Part shown: positions 1 to 8,765 of the stretch, in pieces | Layout of the letters: the number at the start of each line of letters is the position of its first letter | How positions within the stretch are numbered: position 1 is the stretch's first letter | Assembly (NCBI GenBank): GCA_965229715.1 | Contig: CBDDJL010000004.1 | Coordinates: 124,001-188,000, forward strand | Direction: 5' to 3' | Source: JAVJST01 sp965229715 | GTDB lineage: Bacteria > Pseudomonadota > Alphaproteobacteria > Rhodospirillales > Casp-alpha2 | Length of the DNA stretch: 64,000 nt | Notes under the pieces: model-generated | Told to the model about the DNA's origin: nothing | The model's input: only the letters and a program-made list of their open reading frames with translations | Databases searched by the model: none | Made by a program: the position numbers and the translations under genes

Positions 1-28
1 ATCTCCGCGCCAGGTCTCAGAATGCGAA

Positions 29-58
29 AATGCCGCCACTCAGCGAGTTGGCGGCATT
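29..58 (-). terminator. Rho-independent terminator of divK
   Basis: A ten-base-pair perfect stem (AATGCCGCCA with TGGCGGCATT) extends inward by three more pairs around a one-base bulge. Read on the minus strand it is followed at once by a TTTT run. It lies about 30 bases past the divK stop, so it fits an intrinsic terminator for that gene. Confidence 0.8.
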
Positions 59-89
59 CGTTTTGTCCGATTTCCGGATTTGAGTGTCC

Positions 90-455
90 TCAGCCGAGAA
101 ACTTGCCGATGGTATCGAGAAACGTCGGGACGGAAATCGGCTTGGCGATGTAACCTTCGCAACCGCCTTCGCGAATCTTCTCCTCGTCGCCTTTCATGGC
201 AAACGCCGTGACCGCAACGACAGGGATGGATTTGAGATCGTCGTCGGCCTTCATCATCTTGGTGACCTCGAGGCCGGAAATCTCAGGCAACTGAATGTCC
301 ATGAGGACCAGATCGGGCTTGTGTTCTCGTGCCAGAGACATGGCGTCACGCCCATCCATGGTCTGAACCGTCTCGTATCCATTTGCCTGGAGAAGGTCGT
401 TGAACAGCTTCATGTTCAGTTCGTTGTCCTCGACGATCAGAATCTTTTTGCTCAT
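90..455 (-). CDS. divK: DivK-like single-domain response regulator
   Basis: A 121-residue receiver domain with no output domain. The acidic pocket is E9-D10, the phosphoacceptor is D53, the switch threonine is T83 and the conserved lysine is K105. These positions and the MSKKILIVED start match alphaproteobacterial DivK, which relays phosphate between cell-cycle histidine kinases and controls the CtrA pathway. The start at 455 is chosen over an upstream in-frame start because the receiver fold begins there and an AGGA lies six bases before it. The usual partner pleD is not adjacent; a REC-GGDEF protein lies far away at 61.4 kb. A generic CheY-like role cannot be excluded. Confidence 0.85.
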   Translation of the reverse strand: MSKKILIVEDNELNMKLFNDLLQANGYETVQTMDGRDAMSLAREHKPDLVLMDIQLPEISGLEVTKMMKADDDLKSIPVVAVTAFAMKGDEEKIREGGCEGYIAKPISVPTFLDTIGKFLG

Positions 456-593
456 TGGTATCCTATCTTCGCGCTGTATCGGCATCACCTGAGTCAGGCG
501 ACAGAGCCGAACGTCTTCCCCCACGGTATTATGCTGAGTTTACCGCCAAACCTCATGGCGCCGCCACCCCGCAATCGCGGGGAGGCATACTAG

Positions 594-1289
594 TTATCCG
601 CGTACATCCTCAACCATGTCTTCGAGCAATTCGACGCCGTGAACCACCAAAACCTTCTTCTGGCGCTCGACGATACCGTCGCGGGCAAGATCGTTCATGA
701 CCCGCGCGACCGTCTCACGCGTCGTGCTGACCCGGCTGGCGATATCTCCATGCACCGGAATTGGGGAAATTTCGGCGCGATCCTCGTTGACCATGTTGAG
801 CTTGGCCTGTCGCAGAATTTCCGCATGAACCCTGTTATTGGCCGCCAGCGTGCTGAGATCCATGATCCGGTCGGTCGCCGTTCTGACAATATGGGTCAGG
901 CAACGGAACAACCGCAGCGACACCTCCGCCTCCTCTGCACACAACTTGAGGAACCGCTCGTGCGAGAGGACCGCCAGATAACACGGGGAAATCGCCGTCA
1001 CGCTTGCTGAGCGGGGTTCTGCATCGATTGCTGCAAGTTCGCCGAACTGCGCACCGACACTGAGATCGTCCAGCGTCACCTCACGTCCCTGAAGGGAATA
1101 GATAGCAATCCGGACCGTTCCCTCGACCACGAAGAATACATCGCGCGTATCCGACTGCCGGTCGATGATCTGTTCCCCAGTATCGTAGCGCTTCCACGCG
1201 CATGCCGTTTCCAGGGCTCGGAGCTTGTCCTGGGAAACACCCTTCAGGAGCTCCATTTTTGCCAACGCGGCAATGTTGTCTTCGCTCAC
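594..1289 (-). CDS. Crp/Fnr-family transcription regulator
   Basis: 231 residues with the CRP layout. The N-terminal cyclic-nucleotide-binding beta roll has a phosphate-binding cassette near residues 82-97 (FGELAAIDAEPRSASV), which resembles that of cAMP-binding CRP. A long helix follows, then a C-terminal winged helix-turn-helix at about 181-205. The FNR iron-sulfur cysteine set is not seen, so oxygen sensing is unlikely. The start is GTG with a GGGGGAG tract upstream; a later ATG (M12) is possible. The gene sits 138 bases upstream of divK on the same strand. Cyclic-nucleotide binding is inferred from the cassette; the ligand is not known. A class III cyclase is encoded elsewhere in the window at 27-28.4 kb. 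Confidence 0.85.
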   Translation of the reverse strand: MSEDNIAALAKMELLKGVSQDKLRALETACAWKRYDTGEQIIDRQSDTRDVFFVVEGTVRIAIYSLQGREVTLDDLSVGAQFGELAAIDAEPRSASVTAISPCYLAVLSHERFLKLCAEEAEVSLRLFRCLTHIVRTATDRIMDLSTLAANNRVHAEILRQAKLNMVNEDRAEISPIPVHGDIASRVSTTRETVARVMNDLARDGIVERQKKVLVVHGVELLEDMVEDVRG

Positions 1290-1438
1290 CTCGCAACTCC
1301 CCCTTCATCATCCGGCATTGCAGGGAATCTCGCATGTCATCCATCCCCGAACTGCCGCAAGTCGGGTTATCTTAGCCCCAACGCGCCGGAAATGGCGATA
1401 CCCATGACGGTTTTGGAGATTGCGCGTGGAAACACGGG

Positions 1439-3046
1439 TTACAGAATTCTGCTCGTTCCGGCGCGCCGGGCGTCGCCGCAGGCATCGATACCGTCGGATG
1501 CGGGGTCGTCGCGGACGGCATGAACGCCGCCGAAGAACATGTTTCGCTCGTCGAAAACCTTGATGCTCCCGAACTCAGCGGCCAACGCATCGATAGCCGA
1601 TGCCTCGAAAGGCCGGTCTGCCGGATTCTCGATGAACAGCGTGTCGCCCTCAACGTGAAAGCGCGGCGCGTCGATTACCTGCTCCAGATCCGAAACACCG
1701 GCAGCAAGCGCAACCATGACCTGCATCAGGGCCGTTCGAATGCGGTTCGAACCGCCGGAGCCGAGCACCGTGCGCGCACCACCCGGTCCGGCGATCAGAC
1801 TTGGCGCCATCATCGAACTCATACGGGTATCTTCTGGCCAGGCGTGAAACCCGTTCGGATTGATGTCCTCCTCACCCAGCATGTTGTTAAGCATGAAGCC
1901 GCAGCCGGGCACCACAAGGCCGCATCCCTCGCCATTCGACAAGGTGACCGCGGCGGCATTGCCGTGCATGTCGATGACGCTGATATGCGTGGTCCCGCGG
2001 TACGCCTGCGGCCGATCGGCAACGTCCTCTTGGTATGACGCAATCAGGTCGGGATCCAACAGCCGCTTGAAGGCCCGGTCGTCGAGCGCGGCAAGCCCAC
2101 TGTCGCCGCGCGCCCGGTTGGTCGCGGCCATAACCCGCGCCGCAGATATCGCATCTCTCCCGGTCGCCTGCAGCAATCGCATCGCAAACGCGATCAGCAC
2201 GCCTCCCGTCGACGGCGGCGGATTGGTGGCGACACGGGCATTGGCGAAGTCGAAGACCAACGGCGTCCGGCGATGGACTTCATACGCGGAAAAATCATCC
2301 GGCGAGAGATGACCGCCATTTTCTGCCGCAACGCGGCTCATTCGTTGCGCCAACTCGCCGATACGTGCCCAGTCTTCGCCCTCCCGCGCCATCGCCTCGA
2401 TGACATCAGCCAGATCGGGATTGCGGACGACATCCCCCTCCACCGTCAATCCGTTGGGCGCACTGCCGCCGTAGCACGCCAGACTCGCTGGATCGTGCGT
2501 ATAGATCGCACCGACGACGCCGAACAGGTAGGCTTGATACCGTGAAATACGGACACCATCACGCGCCAATCCGATGGCAGGTTCGGCAATGACATCGAGG
2601 GGCAAGCTTCCGTGCCGGCGCCAAACCTCAAAAAAACCCGGAACGAAGCCCGGGACAGCGGCCGCGCCGAGACCAATATGAAATTCCTGCGTCGTGGTGC
2701 CAAAATCCGCATCGATGGGAAAGAACGACAAGCTGTCGCCGTCGCGTCTGTGGCGCGGCGTCTGCGCAAAAAAATCGTAAATGCAGGTTTCGCCGGGCGA
2801 TCCAGCCGGATCGGCGAGCAGAAATCCGCCGCCCCCGAGTGACGCCAGAACCGGCTCGGCGACACAGGCCGCGAGCATCCCGGCGAGAGTCGCATCGAAC
2901 GCATTGCCGCCTGTTTCAAGAACTGCCGCCGCTGCCGCGACCGTCTCCGCGTGGCCGGCCGCAACGGCACCCTTGTGTATCGACTTTCCGGCCGCTGTCA
3001 TGCGGAGATCCGCTGCCAAAGAGGTGTCCGAGGACGTTACCGACAC
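1439..3046 (-). CDS. Gamma-glutamyltransferase family protein
   Basis: 535 residues with the gamma-glutamyltranspeptidase N-terminal nucleophile fold. The autoprocessing site is the TTHISV motif at about 352-357, where the first threonine becomes the new N-terminus and nucleophile of the small subunit. The GSGGSNRIRTA stretch near 429-439 is the family's substrate/oxyanion region. Such enzymes cleave glutathione and other gamma-glutamyl compounds. No signal peptide is visible, unlike the periplasmic E. coli enzyme, so the site of action may be cytoplasmic. The GTG start at 3046 is favoured by an AAGGAG 13 bases before it; an ATG at 3001 is the alternative. A cephalosporin-acylase-like substrate is possible. 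Confidence 0.85.
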   Translation of the reverse strand: MSVTSSDTSLAADLRMTAAGKSIHKGAVAAGHAETVAAAAAVLETGGNAFDATLAGMLAACVAEPVLASLGGGGFLLADPAGSPGETCIYDFFAQTPRHRRDGDSLSFFPIDADFGTTTQEFHIGLGAAAVPGFVPGFFEVWRRHGSLPLDVIAEPAIGLARDGVRISRYQAYLFGVVGAIYTHDPASLACYGGSAPNGLTVEGDVVRNPDLADVIEAMAREGEDWARIGELAQRMSRVAAENGGHLSPDDFSAYEVHRRTPLVFDFANARVATNPPPSTGGVLIAFAMRLLQATGRDAISAARVMAATNRARGDSGLAALDDRAFKRLLDPDLIASYQEDVADRPQAYRGTTHISVIDMHGNAAAVTLSNGEGCGLVVPGCGFMLNNMLGEEDINPNGFHAWPEDTRMSSMMAPSLIAGPGGARTVLGSGGSNRIRTALMQVMVALAAGVSDLEQVIDAPRFHVEGDTLFIENPADRPFEASAIDALAAEFGSIKVFDERNMFFGGVHAVRDDPASDGIDACGDARRAGTSRIL

Positions 3047-3173
3047 GGTAAACGGCGGACTCCTTGCGTTGTCAACCGTTCCGGGAACGGGGTGGCGCGT
3101 TTGGTTGACTCACGGCAAGGCTTATGATTGCCTCGCTGCCTCTTCCGCGAACCCTAACCCGGACCATCGGACG

Positions 3174-3791
3174 ATGCCGTTTCGATCAAGCCTGCCCGCT
3201 TTTCTGATCATCTTAATCACAGCCGGTGTGCTACCCGGTACACCGCACGCCCAACAGGATGGTACGGGCGTGCTAAACGCTGTCAGTTATTATCCTATCC
3301 CGGCGAGTGCCGCATTCGACGTCCGCACACTCGACAATTCCGATGAAAATCTGGCGCTCGTTGAACATGTGGAACAGACGTTGCGCCTTAAGGGTCGCGG
3401 TGTCGACGATGGCGCCACCCTCATTCTTACCATCGAACCGCAGGCCGAGGTCGGCGCCTGGTCATCGAACGACCGGCGTCACATCCTTGAGCTCAAGGGG
3501 TTATCCGGCCCCGGCACCGACGACGAGACGGAGGTCAAGCTCAACCTCTTCGACTCGAGCAGCGGCGGCGTTCTGAACGAAGGCAATCCGGGCACTCAAA
3601 TCATGACCAAAACGCAATCTGTTCTGCTTGCCCGGCTGGAAGACCGCTCCAATGGGCGTCAACTGTGGGAAGCCTGGGTCGCAGCAGACCGCACGCAGCA
3701 GAGCACGCAGAAATTGCTGGAACGCATGGTGCCGGCTCTTGTCGACGCTATCGGCCGTACCGTCAAAACCGAACCGATCAAACTGAATTGA
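3174..3791 (+). CDS. Exported protein of unknown function
   Basis: 205 residues. A signal peptide is clear: a short basic start, a hydrophobic stretch (FLIILITAGVL) and a likely cleavage after PHA near residue 26. The mature part is mostly soluble with alternating beta-type segments and has no motif I recognise. The reading frame is open further upstream, but that part runs antisense into the gamma-glutamyltransferase gene, so the start is set at the signal peptide. The gene is divergent from gamma-glutamyltransferase and 169 bases before hisZ. Periplasmic or outer-membrane-associated location is inferred. Confidence 0.6.
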   Translation: MPFRSSLPAFLIILITAGVLPGTPHAQQDGTGVLNAVSYYPIPASAAFDVRTLDNSDENLALVEHVEQTLRLKGRGVDDGATLILTIEPQAEVGAWSSNDRRHILELKGLSGPGTDDETEVKLNLFDSSSGGVLNEGNPGTQIMTKTQSVLLARLEDRSNGRQLWEAWVAADRTQQSTQKLLERMVPALVDAIGRTVKTEPIKLN

Positions 3792-3909
3792 TGTTTTCCG
3801 GCTACCGCCGCTGACCGCTCGTGTGCGGCGCATAAGTCAGATCGCGCTTCGTCAAACCATGATCGTCGTCTAGACAGACTTGTCGTGAGGCCCCTAACCG
3901 GCTAGGAGA

Positions 3910-3924
3910 GGCGCTGTTTGCGCC
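3910..3924 (+). promoter_or_regulatory. Small hairpin in the hisZ leader
   Basis: GGCGC and GCGCC flank a TGTTT loop and are followed by CCTTTCC, about 36 bases before the hisZ start. It could be a weak terminator for the exported-protein gene or part of the hisZ leader. The stem is only five pairs, so chance is possible. Confidence 0.25.
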
Positions 3925-3960
3925 CTTTCCGGATCACCTGACGAGAGATTTGCTTTCGAG

Positions 3961-5163
3961 ATGACGCGACGCACCGATAACGCCGCCTCGGCTCTGTTGC
4001 CAGCCGGGATGAGCGATCTTCTACCGCCCGAAGCAGCCTTCGAGGCGCGCGTCATCGAACACCTGATGTCATGTTTTGCCGCCTACGGCTACGAACGTAT
4101 CAAGCCGCCACTAATGGAGTTCGAGGAAAGCTTGCTGCGTGGCCCCGGCGCCGCTACCGCCAACGATGCATTTCGGCTGATGGATCCGGTATCGCAGCGG
4201 ATGATGGCGATACGCGCAGACATGACCCCGCAGATCGCTCGTATCGCCGGCAGCCGGCTCGGGAACGCGCCGCGCCCGCTGCGGCTCAGTTACGCCGGTC
4301 AGATCCTGCGTGTACGGGGAACCCAGTTGCGTGGCGCGCGCCAGTTCGGTCAGGTCGGCATCGAAATCATCGGCGCGGATACCCAATCGGCGGATACGGA
4401 GGTGATCCTCATGGCCGCCGAATCCCTCACGAAACTAGGGATTGCCGGCCTCAGTGTCGATCTCTGCACACCAACACTCGTACCGGCCGTCTGTAACGAT
4501 CTGGGCCTCTCGGCGGCAGCCATGGCGGCGCTGAAGACCGCTCTCGATCGCAAGGACGCCGCCGGCATCGAGGCACTGCGCGACGAATTCGGCGACGATG
4601 CAACCGAGTTGTTTGCGGCGCTGCTCGCCGCGACCGGCGATGCGGTGACCATGATGGATCGGCTCGCCGCAATCGATCTCGGCCCGGGCGCGTCGCGCGA
4701 AAGAGACGCTCTGCAGGCCGTTGTATCCATCATCCACGAGGAAACGCCCGATCTCGCGGTCACCATCGATCCTGTCGAACGCCGGGGGTGGGAGTATCAC
4801 TCCGGCATCTCCTTCACATTTTTCGCCAAAGGCGCGCGTGGCGAGCTGGGTGCGGGCGGGCGATACGTTACCGGCGACACCAGCGACACCGGCGATACGG
4901 GCGTCATTGCTGGCCGTGAACCGGCGACCGGGCTGACGCTGTTCACCGACACGCTTTTGCAGGCGCTGTCCGCCGATCGGGCGCCGTCTCGTATCTACCT
5001 GCCGAACGGTACGCCGACGGATATCGCCTGTGAGTTACGTGACGAGGGCTGGGTCACGGTTCAGGGACTGGCCCATACGGACGATGACGACGGCGAGGCG
5101 CAGCGTCTCGGCTGCAGCCATGTGTTTACAGCAGACGGCCCCCAGCCGGTGCAGGGTTCATAA
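3961..5163 (+). CDS. hisZ: ATP phosphoribosyltransferase regulatory subunit HisZ
   Basis: 400 residues resembling the catalytic core of class II histidyl-tRNA synthetase. The opening PAGMSDLLPPEA and the RADMTPQIAR segment (about 90-99) are typical of HisZ. No separate anticodon-binding domain is evident, which separates it from HisS. HisZ pairs with the short form of HisG to make the allosteric first enzyme of histidine biosynthesis. HisG itself is not in this window. purA follows after 12 bases, so the two are probably cotranscribed. An imperfect GDT/SDT repeat near residue 305 (TGDTSDTGDTG) looks like an insertion in a loop. Confidence 0.9.
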   Translation: MTRRTDNAASALLPAGMSDLLPPEAAFEARVIEHLMSCFAAYGYERIKPPLMEFEESLLRGPGAATANDAFRLMDPVSQRMMAIRADMTPQIARIAGSRLGNAPRPLRLSYAGQILRVRGTQLRGARQFGQVGIEIIGADTQSADTEVILMAAESLTKLGIAGLSVDLCTPTLVPAVCNDLGLSAAAMAALKTALDRKDAAGIEALRDEFGDDATELFAALLAATGDAVTMMDRLAAIDLGPGASRERDALQAVVSIIHEETPDLAVTIDPVERRGWEYHSGISFTFFAKGARGELGAGGRYVTGDTSDTGDTGVIAGREPATGLTLFTDTLLQALSADRAPSRIYLPNGTPTDIACELRDEGWVTVQGLAHTDDDDGEAQRLGCSHVFTADGPQPVQGS

Positions 5164-5175
5164 AAGGATCGATCG

Positions 5176-6468
5176 ATGGCAAATGTTGTGGTTGTCGGCT
5201 CGCAATGGGGCGACGAAGGCAAAGGCAAGATCGTCGACTGGCTCTCGGAGCGGGCCGATGTCGTCGTGCGGTTTCAGGGCGGACACAACGCCGGTCATAC
5301 CCTGGTCGTCGATGGGGTCACCTATAAGCTCGCGCTCTTGCCGTCCGGCATCGTACGGAAAGGCAAGTTGTCGGTCATCGGCAATGGCGTTGTCGTCGAC
5401 CCCTGGGCATTGATGGAGGAAATCGACCGGGTCCGTGCGCTCGGTGTCGAGATCGGACCGGAAAATCTGCGCATTGCCGACAACGCACCGTTGATCCTGC
5501 CGTTGCATCGCAATCTCGATCTCGCCCGCGAAAAAGCGGCGGGCGATCACAAGATCGGCACCACCGGGCGCGGCATCGGCCCAGCCTACGAAGACAAGAT
5601 TGCGCGGCGCGCGATCCGGGTCGGCGATCTGATCGATGCCGACGTGCTCGGCGACAAGGTCGACGCGCTGCTGTTCCACCACAACGCCCTGCTGCGCGGT
5701 CTCGAGATGGTCGAGATCGATCGGGCCGACCTGATGGCTGAGCTTTCCGCCATTACGCCGGTACTGCTGCCCTACATCGATGCCGCCTGGCGGACTCTCG
5801 GCGAGGCCCGGCGCAAGGGCCGGCGGATCCTTTACGAGGGCGCCCAGGGCACCATGCTCGACATCGATCACGGCACGTATCCGTTCGTCACTTCGTCGAA
5901 TGTCGTCGCCGCCCAGGCGGCTGTCGGCAGCGGCCAGGGGCCGGGCGCAATAGACTACGTACTCGGCATCACCAAGGCCTACACCACCCGCGTCGGCAGT
6001 GGCCCGTTCCCGACGGAATTGGAGGACGAAACCGGCCGACTGCTCGGTGAAAGAGGTCATGAATTCGGCACCAACACCGGCCGGCCTCGCCGTTGCGGCT
6101 GGTTCGATGCGGTTTTGGTGCGCCAGGCGGTACAGGTCAACGGCATAAACGGCGTGGCGCTCACCAAGCTCGACGTGCTCGATGGCTTCAAATCCCTAAA
6201 TGTGTGCACCGGATACAAGATTGACGGTGAGATCTATCATCATTTGCCCGCATCGACGGTCCGTCAGGGTCGGGTCGAACCGGTCTACGAAACCCTTGAG
6301 GGCTGGGATCAAAGCACGCAAGGGGCGCGGACATGGGCCGATTTACCGGCGACGGCAATCAAGTACATCCGCCGTATCGAGGAGCTGATCGAAGCGCCGG
6401 TCGCCCTGCTTTCGACAAGCCCCGAGCGTGACGATACGGTCCTGATGCACGATCCGTTCGAGGACTGA
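5176..6468 (+). CDS. purA: Adenylosuccinate synthetase
   Basis: 430 residues, the standard length. The GTP-binding motif GDEGKGK lies near residues 12-18 and GHNAGHT near 37-43, both signatures of PurA; the TTGRGIGPAYEDK segment that binds IMP is also intact. It joins IMP and aspartate with GTP hydrolysis, the first committed step to AMP. An AAAGGA lies just before the ATG. The 219 bases after it contain no gene, only an AT-richer patch near 6533-6585 that could hold the promoter of the next unit. Confidence 0.97.
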   Translation: MANVVVVGSQWGDEGKGKIVDWLSERADVVVRFQGGHNAGHTLVVDGVTYKLALLPSGIVRKGKLSVIGNGVVVDPWALMEEIDRVRALGVEIGPENLRIADNAPLILPLHRNLDLAREKAAGDHKIGTTGRGIGPAYEDKIARRAIRVGDLIDADVLGDKVDALLFHHNALLRGLEMVEIDRADLMAELSAITPVLLPYIDAAWRTLGEARRKGRRILYEGAQGTMLDIDHGTYPFVTSSNVVAAQAAVGSGQGPGAIDYVLGITKAYTTRVGSGPFPTELEDETGRLLGERGHEFGTNTGRPRRCGWFDAVLVRQAVQVNGINGVALTKLDVLDGFKSLNVCTGYKIDGEIYHHLPASTVRQGRVEPVYETLEGWDQSTQGARTWADLPATAIKYIRRIEELIEAPVALLSTSPERDDTVLMHDPFED

Positions 6469-6650
6469 TCCGCCGGCAACAGTCGACTTCGTCCGGAAAG
6501 CCCGGAATCCCGGGGACTCTGGCGGAGAAATCACAAGACTTTTCCGTAAAAATCGGTTACCTTTTGTTAAGAAATTCGGTGATGTGACGCGCACCTGGCG
6601 AAGCACAAGGTTCGTCGGCAAGAATTGTGTGGCGGCTTACCGAAGTGTTT

Positions 6651-6668
6651 GCACCCGAGAACGGGTGC
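6651..6668 (+). promoter_or_regulatory. Hairpin in the leader of the pseudokinase gene
   Basis: GCACCC and GGGTGC form a perfect six-pair stem around GAGAAC. It ends about 20 bases before the ATG at 6688 and just upstream of the AGGA ribosome site. It may affect translation of the gene; no U-run follows, so it is not a terminator. Confidence 0.35.
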
Positions 6669-6687
6669 GCGAGCCAGGAATGGCACG

Positions 6688-8757
6688 ATGGCAGAAACAG
6701 CCGAAAATCTGCCCCAAGGGGCAGAGCCGGCGGCTCAGCCGCCACCCGAATCGACGGCGCCTCCGGCGACGGCGATTTTTAACGACCGTTACGTGATCGA
6801 CGGCGGTCGCCCCCTTGAGGAATTCGATACACCCTCCGCAAAAGCGTATGCGGTTACCGATCAGCGCAACCAAGGCGATGCGCTGATGGCGCTGGTCTGC
6901 TCGCCCGGCATACCGGTCCGCGTCGAACTGTTGGATAGTCTCAAGGACCAGGAAATCCGGGGCCTTCTTCAGGTCATAGACTGGGGTCCCGTCGATTGGC
7001 CGCCTATCGGCCAATACACCGTTTGTATCATTTACGAACTGCCGGTCGGCGGCCGGGTCATTGATGCCATTGCCAAGGGCAAGGCCAAGATCAGCGAGTA
7101 CGACGTCGTCAACAAGCTGATCGAACCGTTGCTTTCCGTCATATCGTCGCTCGAGACCATGGCGCAGCCGCACCGGGCAATCCGTCCCGGCAACCTCTTC
7201 TTTCTCGACTCGTCCCGCACCGTCATCGTTCTCGGCGACTGCTGCAGCAGTCCGCCAGGCTACGCACAGCCATCGATCTTCGAATCGATCGAGCGCTGTA
7301 CGGCTTCGCCATCCGGGCGCGGAATCGGATCGTCACTCGACGACATTTACGCCCTCGGCATCACCACGATCATTACGTTGCTGGGCTACAATCCCGGTCG
7401 GGACATGAAACTCGGCGATATTCTCGCACTGAAACTCGACCGTGGCAGCTATGCGGCAATTTGCGGCAATGCGCGCATTCCTATCGCGCTCGTGGAGCCG
7501 CTGCGCGGTATGCTGAACGACGACGAAGCCAGCCGCTGGACATCCGAAGAGGTCCGTGCCTGGCTCGACGGTCGGAAACGGACACCGCAACAACGCAAGG
7601 GGCAACCCAAGGCCGATACGCCATATATTTTCCAGAGCCGGCCGCACACCAGCCCGCGTTCGCTCGCCTACGCCTTCTCGCGCGATCCCGAGGAAACCGC
7701 GCGAACGTTGAAATCGGATGAAAATTTCGAAGTCTGGCTGCGACGCGCGCTCGACGATCCGGATCTGGCCGATCGCATCAAGATGATTATCGAAGCAGCC
7801 AAGCTCGGCAACGGCACCGCACTGGCCGAGCCCGGCGCGATAACGGCGCGGGTCTGCAGCATGCTCGATCCACAGGGGCCATTGCGATTCGAAAAATACG
7901 CCATGATGCCTGACGCACTGGGGCCGGCCATCGCGGTTGAAACCCAGGTCAAGGGTAACGCCCAATTGATGACGGACCTGATCAAGAACGATATCTACGA
8001 GGCGTGGTTCAAGGTGCAGGAGAAGAACCCGCCGGATCATCTGATATGGCAACGCAACTTCGTACAGTGCAAACGCTATCTGTCGATCAACGATCCGGGT
8101 TACGGCATCGAACGCTGTGTCTACGAATTGAACCCGTCGTTGCCGTGCCTGAGCCCGGTGCTCAAGAGCCACTACGTATCGACGATCCGCGATCTTCTTC
8201 CGGCACTGGATGCGACCGCCAACCATATCGAAGGCGACGTCCGGCCGCTCGACCGCCATATCATGGCATTTATCGCCGCGCGCTTCGAAGAGGATATCAA
8301 CCCGCACCTGCGGGCGCTCGGCGCACCGGATGAGCAGCGCCGCACGATCGGCATGCTCAGCCTGCTCGCGTTCATTCAGTGGAAAACCAATGTCAATGCG
8401 TTGCTCGGTCTGACGAGTTGGGTCGGCGGACTGCTGCAACCGGCGATCAATAGCTACCACAGCCGGACCACGCGAAAGGAGATCGAGAAAGCGATCCCGC
8501 AACTGGTTCGTCAGGGAAGCCTGCCGGAATTGTTCAACCTGATCGACAACGCCGAGAAGCGCCAGATCGACGACAACGGATTCGCCGCTGCACAGGAAGA
8601 ATTCATGACGGCGGAAAACGAAATTCAGGAAATCGAGGCCGACGACGGTCTGCACCAATCGAAGCTCTTGCGGTCCGGGCAGAAACTCACGTCCATGGCG
8701 GCGATCATGCTGTCGTTCCTGTTCGTCGCCATGATGCTGATTTCGGACCTGTTCTAG
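6688..8757 (+). CDS. Tail-anchored protein with a degenerate protein-kinase domain
   Basis: 689 residues. A Pro/Ala-rich start (1-30) leads into a kinase-like domain of about 30-300. The catalytic loop reads HRAIRPGN (162-169), so the catalytic Asp of HRD is Ala and the following Lys is Arg. The DFG site reads GDC (183-185). The beta-3 lysine is absent (ALMALVCSP) and no glycine-rich loop is seen, while the LDDIYALG helix (217-224) of kinases remains. This points to a pseudokinase. The middle (about 310-640) is helical and unfamiliar. The last 23 residues are a hydrophobic tail anchor facing the cytoplasm. AGGA eight bases before the ATG at 6688 supports this start. It is coupled to the next gene (8 bases). 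Confidence 0.75.
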   Translation: MAETAENLPQGAEPAAQPPPESTAPPATAIFNDRYVIDGGRPLEEFDTPSAKAYAVTDQRNQGDALMALVCSPGIPVRVELLDSLKDQEIRGLLQVIDWGPVDWPPIGQYTVCIIYELPVGGRVIDAIAKGKAKISEYDVVNKLIEPLLSVISSLETMAQPHRAIRPGNLFFLDSSRTVIVLGDCCSSPPGYAQPSIFESIERCTASPSGRGIGSSLDDIYALGITTIITLLGYNPGRDMKLGDILALKLDRGSYAAICGNARIPIALVEPLRGMLNDDEASRWTSEEVRAWLDGRKRTPQQRKGQPKADTPYIFQSRPHTSPRSLAYAFSRDPEETARTLKSDENFEVWLRRALDDPDLADRIKMIIEAAKLGNGTALAEPGAITARVCSMLDPQGPLRFEKYAMMPDALGPAIAVETQVKGNAQLMTDLIKNDIYEAWFKVQEKNPPDHLIWQRNFVQCKRYLSINDPGYGIERCVYELNPSLPCLSPVLKSHYVSTIRDLLPALDATANHIEGDVRPLDRHIMAFIAARFEEDINPHLRALGAPDEQRRTIGMLSLLAFIQWKTNVNALLGLTSWVGGLLQPAINSYHSRTTRKEIEKAIPQLVRQGSLPELFNLIDNAEKRQIDDNGFAAAQEEFMTAENEIQEIEADDGLHQSKLLRSGQKLTSMAAIMLSFLFVAMMLISDLF

Positions 8758-8765
8758 GAGCCCCC

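Noticed and set aside
6651..6668. A riboswitch before the pseudokinase gene
   Set aside because: Only one short stem is present, with none of the conserved cores of known riboswitches.
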